Assembly (NCBI GenBank): GCA_050050615.1
Contig: JASFTV010000016.1
Span: forward strand, 1-20,676
Reading direction: 5' to 3'
DNA length: 20,676 nucleotides
DNA from: JASFTV01 sp050050615
GTDB taxonomy: Bacteria; Desulfobacterota; DSM-4660; Desulfatiglandales; HGW-15
A program made the translations under genes and the position numbers. Positions 14,403-20,676 of this stretch are shown here, piece by piece (position 1 is the stretch's first letter; the number at the start of each line of letters is the position of its first letter). The notes beneath the pieces were generated by a model, which searched no databases, was not told the DNA's origin, and saw only the letters and a program-made list of their open reading frames with translations.

Positions 14403-14430
14403 TTGATAAAACTTTGCTGATATTCATAAT
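14403..14430 (+). promoter_or_regulatory. Putative sigma-70 promoter for the ABC importer operon
   Basis: TTGATA at 14403-14408 (5 of 6 to TTGACA) and CATAAT at 14425-14430 (5 of 6 to TATAAT) are spaced by 16 bases. They lie about 195 bases before the binding-protein start. No copy of the tetR inverted repeat is seen near it. Confidence 0.45.
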
Positions 14431-14624
14431 GTAATCCAACGCAAGAAATAGGCCAGGGATAGAAGCGTGGTTGTCCATTTCTCGAACATTCACAAAAACT
14501 TCAAACCCAGCTGACAAGAAAACCCTCAATTGGATGAAACTCGATGCAGAGCTTTTGGTTATTAGAAACCCTAATCCGTTGTGTACATCTTTTAAAGGTA
14601 AACCAAATTTTCAGGAGGTGAAAA

Positions 14625-15809
14625 ATGAAAAGATTAGTGCTTCGGACTCATATTTTGTTGGTACTCATGTTGGTACCAACTCCTTACATGAGCAGCTATG
14701 CCGAAGATACGGCCCTGAAGATCGGGGCTACCTTTGCTCTGACTGGCCCTGCTGCGCCAGGAATAAAAGGAAATATCGCTGGCGTCCGGATGGCAGCCGA
14801 ATGGATTAACGAGAGGGGTGGTATTTCCGTTTCTGGAAAACGTTACCCCATTGAGATCCTAGCTGAAGACAATAAGAGTACCCCTGATGGAATCATAGCT
14901 GCGACCAACAAACTGCTGTCTAAGGACCAGGTAAAGTTCATTGTGGGTCCGGTCTTACCTTGGCTATCCATAGCAATGACACCAATAACGGAAAAGGCTC
15001 AGGTCTTGCGGTGCAAGGTTAACGGTACTGGAACTCCGGCCGAGATGAATCGTGATATGCGATACACTTTTTCTACATTTATGGAGATTCAATATATTAC
15101 TTGCGTCTATGAACATTTCGTTGAGCGTTATCCAAACGCAAAAAGAGTAGCAATAATAGGTCCGGATGAGCCAGGTGGTCAGATTTTCATGATACTGTCA
15201 AAAAAAGAAGCTGAGAGCCGGGGATTGAAGGTCGTCTTTAGCGAGCTCTATCCAATTGGCACTGAGGACTTCTACCCCATATTAACCAAAGCCTTGGCTC
15301 AGAAGCCGGATGCCTTTGAGATGGGGGTAGGCGTTGCTCCCTGGTATGCAGGCATTATAAAACAGGCGAGGGAGCTACGCTTTAATGGCCCTATGTTCGC
15401 TCCGTCTGCCACCGGTGATATCTATCTTGTGAATATGTTGATTGGCAAAGCTGCCTCCCATGATGTGTTTTTCCTCGATTCTGATCTGAAGAGCTCACAA
15501 ATGCCTCCCCTCATAGGAGTATTGCGAAAGCGTATTTCGGATAAATATAGCCTGGCTCTTGGTTCGGACCATTGTTTTGGATGGGAAGCTCTTTGGTGTC
15601 TGACACAGGCGATTGAGGCGGCCCAAAGCCTCGATACCACCATGATAGCAAAGACCTGGGAGAATATGAAAAACATTGACACTTTATATGGAAAAGGAAC
15701 TATGGGTGGTTTGAAGGAGTTTGGTATCAATCACGTCGTCATGAAGCCTCGCCCCATTACGAGGTTGGAAAATGGTAAAGTGGAATTTGTTAAGTTTATT
15801 ACTCCCTAA
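14625..15809 (+). CDS. Periplasmic branched-chain-amino-acid-type substrate-binding protein
   Basis: The 394-residue precursor has a signal peptide (MKR start, hydrophobic core, likely cleavage after SSYA at residue 26). There is no lipobox cysteine, so it should be a soluble periplasmic protein. The mature part starts LKIGATFALTGPAAPGIKGNIAGVRMAAEWIN, the hallmark opening of the Leu/Ile/Val-binding (Peripla_BP_6, HAAT) family. It continues with the two-lobe pattern, for example EDNKSTPDG and VAIIGPDEPGGQ. Relatives bind branched-chain amino acids, amides or aromatic acids. Next to a ketone/aromatic-type catabolic cluster, an aromatic or organic-acid ligand is plausible. AGGAGGTG lies 4 bases before the ATG. 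It is separated from the permease genes by 133 bases, which may allow higher expression of this gene than of the membrane parts. Confidence 0.92.
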   Translation: MKRLVLRTHILLVLMLVPTPYMSSYAEDTALKIGATFALTGPAAPGIKGNIAGVRMAAEWINERGGISVSGKRYPIEILAEDNKSTPDGIIAATNKLLSKDQVKFIVGPVLPWLSIAMTPITEKAQVLRCKVNGTGTPAEMNRDMRYTFSTFMEIQYITCVYEHFVERYPNAKRVAIIGPDEPGGQIFMILSKKEAESRGLKVVFSELYPIGTEDFYPILTKALAQKPDAFEMGVGVAPWYAGIIKQARELRFNGPMFAPSATGDIYLVNMLIGKAASHDVFFLDSDLKSSQMPPLIGVLRKRISDKYSLALGSDHCFGWEALWCLTQAIEAAQSLDTTMIAKTWENMKNIDTLYGKGTMGGLKEFGINHVVMKPRPITRLENGKVEFVKFITP

Positions 15810-15942
15810 GTGTCTTTAACTGAGACATAGGCCGCGAAAAGGGAAGAAAACAGACAAGGCATCCGTGCGCCTTAGTAGTATTTGAGACCTTGAAGCTGAA
15901 ATCCATGATGCTGAGAGGGTCTCTTCTAAGAGGAATGCCGTT

Positions 15943-16803
15943 ATGAGTACAGCTTTTATAGCTCAAAGTATACTCAATGGATTGGTCCTCGGAGGGATAT
16001 ACATCCTGGTAGCGCTAGGCCTGACCCTAGTCCTCAGCATCGTGGGTATCGTCCAACTTGCACATGGCGAAATATATATGCTGGGTGCTTATGGCATGTA
16101 CTATCTTTGCGTTTGCGCCGGACTTAACTTCTTCCTAGCCCTTCTTATGGCTGCCCTCCTTGTGGGTGGATTTGGAATCATCCTGGAGAGACTTTTCTTT
16201 AGACGCTTTCGAGGAGAGTTAGACCGCGCCCTTATCATCGCAATCGGCCTTATTTTGCTTCTCCAAAATGCTGTCCTCGTGACAGCAGGGGGCACTCCTA
16301 GAGCATTTGCCAGCCCATTTTCAGGCGTCTTAAGCGTGCTCGGCGTTACGCTTTCCTGGGAAAGGTTGGTCGTTGTCTTTGTTGGCATTGGTTTGGTCTC
16401 CGGTCTCTTTCTTTATATTCACAGGACCAAAATGGGCCAAGCTATGGTTGCCATATCCCAAGACCGAGAAGTGGCTGCTTTGCAAGGAATCAACATCGAT
16501 TATGTTTCCTCCATTGCCATGTTCTTGGGCTGTTTTCTGGCTGCGGTCGCTGGGGCAATGGTGGGTGCTATGTTTAGCGTCACGCCATTTATGGGAGGCT
16601 TCGCTTTGATGAAGGGAATCGCTGTCATCATCCTCGGAGGAATGGGAAGTATCGTAGGTGCTATCGTTGGCGGCCTGATGCTGGGCCTTATAGATGGCAT
16701 CATACCAGTCTTCTCGACCACACAAGTGGCTGGTCTCATCGGCTTTGGATTCATTATCCTCATCTTATTGCTGAAACCCCAGGGAATTTTGGGACATGAA
16801 TAA
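15943..16803 (+). CDS. livH: Branched-chain-type ABC importer permease LivH
   Basis: This 286-residue inner-membrane protein has about eight hydrophobic helices. The opening matches LivH: an N-terminal helix, then LNGLVLGGIYILVALGLTLVLSIVGIVQLAHGEIYMLGAY. The cytoplasmic ATPase-contact loop is the RTKMGQAMVAISQDREVAALQGIN segment (around residues 160-185), equivalent to the EAA loop. The C-terminal GGMGSIVGAIVGGLMLG repeat is also typical. Length is normal for LivH. AAGAGGA precedes the ATG. The next permease gene starts at 16796, inside its last codons, so the two are translationally coupled. Confidence 0.93.
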   Translation: MSTAFIAQSILNGLVLGGIYILVALGLTLVLSIVGIVQLAHGEIYMLGAYGMYYLCVCAGLNFFLALLMAALLVGGFGIILERLFFRRFRGELDRALIIAIGLILLLQNAVLVTAGGTPRAFASPFSGVLSVLGVTLSWERLVVVFVGIGLVSGLFLYIHRTKMGQAMVAISQDREVAALQGINIDYVSSIAMFLGCFLAAVAGAMVGAMFSVTPFMGGFALMKGIAVIILGGMGSIVGAIVGGLMLGLIDGIIPVFSTTQVAGLIGFGFIILILLLKPQGILGHE

Positions 16804-17764
16804 AAGACAAGTTCCTAAACTTTTAGGGTGCGGAGCCACAATACTCTTTATCTTCTTTATACCTTTATTCATCAAAGGATCTTATACCCTTCATATTCTC
16901 ATTATGGCTGCTCTGAACATCATCCTTGCAAGCAGTCTCCGTCTGATTGCAATTTCGGGCATGCTGTCTTTGGCTCATGGCGGTATGGTGGCTGTGGGTG
17001 CGTATACATCAGCACTCCTTGTGATGAGGGTCGGTCTTTCATTCTGGACCGCTTTACCGCTTGCTGGCTTAGCTACGACTGGCCTTGCATTATTTGTTGG
17101 GTTCCCCTTTGTTAGAATAAAGGGGATCTATTTCGCCATGGTCACCGTTTTTCTTGCCGAGATGATCATACTCCTGGCTGAGCACTGGCGAGGCCTCACT
17201 GGCGGCACTTCAGGCATTTTCAATATCCCCCAACCAGACGCTGTCACGGTATCTGGAATACTTACCCTAGATTTCGCATCTAAAACGGATTATTACTACC
17301 TCATTCTTCTCCTGATGCTGTTCACGCTGCTAACCCTTTATGCCATTGAGCATTCTCGTATCGGACTGGCCTGGCTGAGCATCCGGCAGGCCGACTTTCT
17401 TGCAGAGAGCGTGGGCATAAATATTGCCAACTATAAGGTCCTTGCTTTCAGCATTGGCTGCTTCTTCGCGGGCATAGCCGGCTGCTTCTATAGCCATTAC
17501 ATCAGCGCTATCAATCCACGCGCATTTGGTTTTTTCTTTGCAATTTATATCGTCGTATACGTGGTCGTTGGCGGAATCAGGAATTTCTCCGGGCCTATTC
17601 TTGGAGCTTTCATTCTTACAATCATTCCGGAGCTCGCTCGCTTCCTCAAGGAATTTCAGCCATTCATCTTTGCGGGGGTGCTGATGCTAGTCATCTTCTT
17701 CTTGCCCGAGGGTTTGGCTAGTTTACCCCACCGATTAGCGAGAATTCCCAAAAAGAGTGTTTGA
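16796..17764 (+). CDS. livM: Branched-chain-type ABC importer permease LivM
   Basis: This 322-residue, multi-helix membrane protein of the LivM type has the ISGMLSLAHGGMVAVGAYTSALL block near residue 55, the GGTSGIFNIP periplasmic segment and the HSRIGLAWLSIRQADFLAESVGIN ATPase-contact loop (about 190-213). A GGIRNFSGPILGAFIL motif follows near the end. It overlaps livH by 8 bases and overlaps or abuts the livG start, as is usual for this operon. It pairs with LivH as a heterodimeric channel. Confidence 0.93.
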   Translation: MNKRQVPKLLGCGATILFIFFIPLFIKGSYTLHILIMAALNIILASSLRLIAISGMLSLAHGGMVAVGAYTSALLVMRVGLSFWTALPLAGLATTGLALFVGFPFVRIKGIYFAMVTVFLAEMIILLAEHWRGLTGGTSGIFNIPQPDAVTVSGILTLDFASKTDYYYLILLLMLFTLLTLYAIEHSRIGLAWLSIRQADFLAESVGINIANYKVLAFSIGCFFAGIAGCFYSHYISAINPRAFGFFFAIYIVVYVVVGGIRNFSGPILGAFILTIIPELARFLKEFQPFIFAGVLMLVIFFLPEGLASLPHRLARIPKKSV

Positions 17765-17765
17765 A

Positions 17766-18536
17766 ATGCTTCAACTCATTTCAGTGACCAAGTATTTCGG
17801 AGGGCTAGCTGCCGTCGACAACCTTCACCTGAACATCAACCAAGGAGAGATGGTAGGGCTCATTGGGCCGAATGGTGCTGGCAAAACGACACTCTTTAAC
17901 CTGATAACAGGTTTTCTCAGACTTACTAGAGGAGAGGTCCTATTTGAGAGAGAGAACATAAGCAATAAGAAACCACACGCCATCGCTGATAAGGGAATTG
18001 TTCGAACGTTTCAGGCATCAAGCCTTTTCTTTGATTTCAACGTCTTTCAAAACATCATAGCCGCCTGCCACATTAATCCCAAAGCTGGCTTCTGGGAGTC
18101 TCTGTTCCACACCTCTGCATACCATAGCAAAGAAAGCCGAATTCAGGAACGTGCTCTAGATCTCCTGCATTTTGTGGGCTTGGAGGAAGCGAAAGATTTG
18201 CCAGCTCAAACTCTGCCTCATGGTCATAAAAGAATACTGGGAATCGCTATAGCCATGGCCCCAAACCCAAAGCTTCTGTTACTAGATGAACCATTGTGTG
18301 GCATGAACGCAGAGGAAGTTGACCGTACAAAGCGACTCATTAAAAAGGCGTGGCAAAATGGCATTACGATATTGTTGATTGAACATAATATGAGGGCGAT
18401 CATGAGTTTGTGCCAGAGAATTGTGGTTCTCAATTTCGGGAAGAAGATAGCTGAAGGCGCACCTGAAGAGATAAGGAGAAATGAGACAGTAGTTCAAGCC
18501 TATCTCGGAGATGGCAGTTATGCTGCTTCAAGTTAG
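17766..18536 (+). CDS. livG: Branched-chain-type ABC importer ATPase LivG
   Basis: This 256-residue ABC ATPase has Walker A GPNGAGKT at residues 34-41, the Q-loop in RTFQ near 83, Walker B LLLLDEP at 170-176, the LivG-specific GMNAEE segment after it, and the H-loop in LLIEHNM. The signature motif reads LPHGH (150-154) instead of LSGGQ. LPYG-type variants are common in LivG-like proteins, so I regard it as functional. The frame also allows a GTG at 17757 that overlaps livM by 8 bases. The ATG at 17766 is spaced better from the weak AAAGAG site and gives the usual LivG N-terminus. Confidence 0.92.
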   Translation: MLQLISVTKYFGGLAAVDNLHLNINQGEMVGLIGPNGAGKTTLFNLITGFLRLTRGEVLFERENISNKKPHAIADKGIVRTFQASSLFFDFNVFQNIIAACHINPKAGFWESLFHTSAYHSKESRIQERALDLLHFVGLEEAKDLPAQTLPHGHKRILGIAIAMAPNPKLLLLDEPLCGMNAEEVDRTKRLIKKAWQNGITILLIEHNMRAIMSLCQRIVVLNFGKKIAEGAPEEIRRNETVVQAYLGDGSYAASS

Positions 18537-19245
18537 CGACATAAGGGTACATTACGGAACAGCAGAAGTGTTGAAATCCGTCAGCTTGGACGTGGATACT
18601 GATGCTGTGGTCAGTGTTATTGGCGCAAATGGCGCTGGTAAAACAAGCATTCTGAAAGCTATTACTGGTTTGGTGCCTATCACATCAGGAGAGATAACAT
18701 TCCTAGACACCAAGATAACCGCGCTGCCAACCCATAAGATCGCTAAACTCGGAATTGCCCTTGTCCCTGAGGGAAGAAGACCTTTCCCCCACGTGAGCGT
18801 CATAGGCAATTTAAAGTTGGGAGCCTATCTACAAAAAGATAAGGCTAATGCGGATAGGGTTTTGAATGAAATTCTCGAGCGCTTTCCCATTTTGTGGAAA
18901 AGACGTAAACACCAGGCCGGTACTTTGAGCGGTGGTGAACAGCAGATGCTCGTTATAGGGCGTGCCTTGATGGCCCAACCAAAGCTTCTTTTGATGGACG
19001 AGCCGAGTCTCGGATTGGCCCCGATAGTCATTGGTGAAGTTCAGGGAATTATCAAGGATATTAACAGGGACGGTATCGGTGTTTTGCTGGTCGAGCAGAA
19101 TGCTTCAATGGTAACTCAGCTCTCCAGTAAGGTATATGTGCTGGAGTTGGGGAAGGTCATTCTGAAGGGCAACATAGCGGAGTTGTTGGCCAATGACTTA
19201 GTCCAGCGGGCGTTCTTTGGTACATACGAAGCGAATGGTCAGTGA
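18520..19245 (+). CDS. livF: Branched-chain-type ABC importer ATPase LivF
   Basis: This 241-residue ABC ATPase of the LivF type has Walker A GANGAGKT at 35-42, the LVPEGRRPFPHVSVIGNL segment specific to LivF, a canonical signature LSGGEQQ at 136-142 and Walker B LLLMDEP at 156-162. The H-loop region here is LLVEQN rather than LLVEH-N, as is usual in LivF. The frame allows an ATG at 18511, but GGAG (18507-18510) touches that codon and lies 9 bases before the ATG at 18520, so I use 18520. It overlaps the end of livG by 17 bases and ends the importer operon; a repeat-like sequence starts immediately after its stop. Confidence 0.93.
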   Translation: MLLQVSDIRVHYGTAEVLKSVSLDVDTDAVVSVIGANGAGKTSILKAITGLVPITSGEITFLDTKITALPTHKIAKLGIALVPEGRRPFPHVSVIGNLKLGAYLQKDKANADRVLNEILERFPILWKRRKHQAGTLSGGEQQMLVIGRALMAQPKLLLMDEPSLGLAPIVIGEVQGIIKDINRDGIGVLLVEQNASMVTQLSSKVYVLELGKVILKGNIAELLANDLVQRAFFGTYEANGQ

Positions 19246-19292
19246 GGGGACGTTGTTGACTACGTTGACTTTTTCTCGTTGGGGACGTTATT
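19246..19292 (+). repeat. GGGGACGTT repeat pair directly after livF
   Basis: GGGGACGTTGTT (19246-19257) and GGGGACGTTATT (19281-19292) are direct copies 35 bases apart differing at one base. The first starts at the base after the livF stop codon. Between them GTTGAC occurs twice with a 9-base period (19255 and 19264). Similar GGGGACGTT words flank REP-associated (RAYT/IS200-like) transposase genes in many bacteria, from memory. I see no transposase frame here, so this may be a solo remnant. Confidence 0.45.
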
Positions 19293-19649
19293 CCCATTTA
19301 GCATTCGGGATTCCGACTCTCAAGTCTAACGCGGACAAAAGAGGGGATGGATCGAAGCACCTATTCCTGATTCTCCAAGGGCTTTTTCCATCCAGTACTT
19401 AACCACTTCTGCTTTCGCTTGGCCTTCGTTCAAGCAAACACTCCTTGTTCGGTGATTTCTGCATGGATAGGTAGCACAGAGAAAGGGCCCTTATCCCGTT
19501 CATCGATGCTTCTGATAGGCTGTGTCCTTGTTCCGGAGGTTAATCATAGGACTTAGCTGTAATCCTAACATTGATTGCACGGGGTTTCAAGACTCCATTC
19601 GTCATTGCGTTGTTCTGGATCGAGGATCGGAATGGCCTCTTGATGGTCT
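19246..19649. other. 404-base intergenic region between convergent livF and the FAD-subunit gene
   Basis: Apart from the GGGGACGTT repeat pair at its left end and a short AAGGGCCCTT palindrome near 19487-19496, I see no gene, no tRNA-like fold and no hairpin plus T-run terminator. Open frames here lack ribosome sites and family-like sequence. As the neighbouring genes converge, termination signals are expected but not evident. Confidence 0.55.
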
Positions 19650-20660
19650 TTAATCCGTACTGGTACGTTCACCCCTTGTGATGGTCTCTATTAGATCGTT
19701 AAACATGACCTGGATCATGTTCCTTCGGTAAAAGACAGAGGAGCCGATCGGGGAAAGAGGCGCTGCTTCCTTTAATATCAACACCGTTGCATGGCTCACG
19801 GTCTCATCGTTAACCTCCTTTCCGATCATATAACCCTCTGCCTTTCTGGCCCGGATCGGCTTCGTGGACACGCCGTTTAGCGCGATTCTTACATCCGCCA
19901 CAGCATGGTTTTCCATCTTGAGGCGCACGGAGAGGGTGGCAATCGCAAAATCCACCGATCCCCTGAGGCTCTTCTTCATGAATCCTTCACGCCATCCTTC
20001 GAGGGGCGCTGGAATCTCGACCTTGGTGACCATTTCATCCTCATCCAGCCTGTGTGGCACGCGCCCGTCGCCTGTATAAAAGGCCTCTACAGGGGTAATG
20101 CGCTCTTTTTCGGGTCCTTGAATCAAAAGTTCTGCTTCCAAGGTGACCAGGGCGGAAAGCGTATCCGCTGCTGAAAGGGCAAAGCAGCTCTTTGCCCCCT
20201 TCATGACATAGCACTGATCTCCCCCACGCTTGAAACAATCAGGCCGGGACTTCCACCAAAAGGCGGATTGGTTGAAATAGTTGCACTTGTTGTCCAGGCA
20301 GATGTTGCCCACCAGGGTAGCCATGTTCCGCAATTGATTGAATCCGACACCTTCTGCGGCTTTTGCCAAAAGCGGGTAGGACTTGGACACGCTCGGGTGA
20401 TCGATGATGTCTCGAAGGGTCACGGCCGGAGCGATCTCGAGCCCCTTATCTTTATCGTAAGAGATCCCACTGAATTCAGGAATCCGCTTGATGTTTGCGA
20501 GATGGCTAACGGTGCTGTTACGCCGCTTGAGCATGGGTATGATATCCGTGCCCCCCGCCAAGACGGCACACCCTTCTCCGAATTCCTTTTTGATGTCCAT
20601 GAGCTCATCGATGGTTTTTGGCTCATGATAGCTCAGCTTGGGCAGTCGCATGTTGTTCAT
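19650..20660 (-). CDS. FAD-binding subunit of a molybdenum hydroxylase, 4-hydroxybenzoyl-CoA reductase beta (HcrB)-like
   Basis: The 336-residue product belongs to the CoxM/xanthine-dehydrogenase FAD-subunit family. FAD-binding motifs are LAGGTDI at 34-40 and TLVGNICL at 115-122. An insertion after the second motif holds cysteines C126, C142, C150 and C159. Their spacing of 16, 8 and 9 matches, as I recall, the cysteines that bind the extra 4Fe-4S cluster of 4-hydroxybenzoyl-CoA reductase beta, an insertion absent from ordinary xanthine dehydrogenases. The enzyme reductively removes a phenolic hydroxyl from 4-hydroxybenzoyl-CoA. A GGAGG at 20672-20676 precedes the ATG at 20660. The molybdopterin (alpha) and 2Fe-2S (gamma) subunits are not downstream of it here, so they should lie beyond the right edge. 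Other anaerobe enzymes with the same insertion are possible. Confidence 0.88.
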   Translation of the reverse strand: MNNMRLPKLSYHEPKTIDELMDIKKEFGEGCAVLAGGTDIIPMLKRRNSTVSHLANIKRIPEFSGISYDKDKGLEIAPAVTLRDIIDHPSVSKSYPLLAKAAEGVGFNQLRNMATLVGNICLDNKCNYFNQSAFWWKSRPDCFKRGGDQCYVMKGAKSCFALSAADTLSALVTLEAELLIQGPEKERITPVEAFYTGDGRVPHRLDEDEMVTKVEIPAPLEGWREGFMKKSLRGSVDFAIATLSVRLKMENHAVADVRIALNGVSTKPIRARKAEGYMIGKEVNDETVSHATVLILKEAAPLSPIGSSVFYRRNMIQVMFNDLIETITRGERTSTD

Positions 20661-20676
20661 TGTTTTAGAAGCCTCC

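Larger units (their letters stand above)
14245..14624. other. 380-base intergenic region before the ABC importer operon
   Basis: No convincing gene is present. The region holds a short perfect hairpin at 14340-14358 and a promoter-like pair at 14403-14430, described separately, and ends with the AGGAGGTG ribosome site (14613-14620) of the binding-protein gene. A separate promoter here would make the importer an independent transcription unit. Confidence 0.6.

Noticed and set aside
15884..15923. GAGACC/GGTCTC pairing in the gap before livH
   Set aside because: Only 6 bp with a 28-base loop and no T-run, which is likely by chance in a 133-base spacer.
19217..19402. 61-residue ORF over the livF end and downstream gap
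   Set aside because: It overlaps livF in another frame and then runs through the repeat-like DNA; it has no ribosome site or recognisable domain.
1..20676. CRISPR arrays, tRNA or rRNA genes
   Set aside because: No regularly spaced repeats with unique spacers and no cloverleaf or rRNA-like sequence were seen on either strand.

Overview
The window looks like chromosomal DNA of an anaerobic, aromatic- or ketone-degrading bacterium, most likely Desulfobacterota (Syntrophobacterales/Desulfobacterales-like). This placement is inferred from gene content and protein style; there is no rRNA marker. Genes are densely packed with good Shine-Dalgarno sites. The catabolic genes are of types known from anaerobes: an acetophenone-carboxylase-like enzyme, a BbsA/BbsB-like thiolase pair and a 4-hydroxybenzoyl-CoA-reductase-like flavoprotein subunit.

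Layout. (1) 1-1640: a small duplicated-domain protein of unknown function (+) faces a metallo-beta-lactamase-fold hydrolase (-), with a repeat-rich spacer between their 3' ends. (2) 1640-2610: a TetR-family regulator whose promoter is covered by a perfect 22-bp inverted repeat. (3) 2750-10327: five tightly spaced genes, namely HyuA-like ATPase, small zinc protein, uroporphyrinogen-decarboxylase-fold protein, second HyuA-like ATPase and HyuB-like subunit. Two different HyuA-type subunits plus HyuB plus a zinc protein is the composition of acetophenone carboxylase (Apc), not of acetone carboxylase, which has one HyuA-type subunit. (4) 10358-14244: acyl-CoA synthetase, DUF35 zinc-ribbon/OB protein, SCP-x-type thiolase and a VOC-fold protein. 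(5) 14625-19245: a complete branched-chain-amino-acid-type (Liv/HAAT) ABC importer, in order binding protein, two permeases, two ATPases. (6) 19650-20660 (-): the FAD subunit of a molybdenum hydroxylase with the extra 4Fe-4S loop of 4-hydroxybenzoyl-CoA reductase; its partner subunits are not in the window.

How it may work (inference). A ketone is imported, possibly by the Liv-type system, and carboxylated with ATP and bicarbonate to a beta-keto acid. The synthetase activates this to the CoA thioester, and the thiolase/DUF35 pair cleaves it to acetyl-CoA plus a shorter acyl-CoA. This is the logic of anaerobic acetophenone metabolism. If the ketone were 4-hydroxyacetophenone, the product would be 4-hydroxybenzoyl-CoA, the substrate of the reductase family represented at the right edge. 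The most unusual points are the UROD-fold gene inside the carboxylase operon, a candidate for the separate Apc epsilon subunit; the operator-promoter overlap at tetR; and several undescribed-looking intergenic repeats and hairpins.
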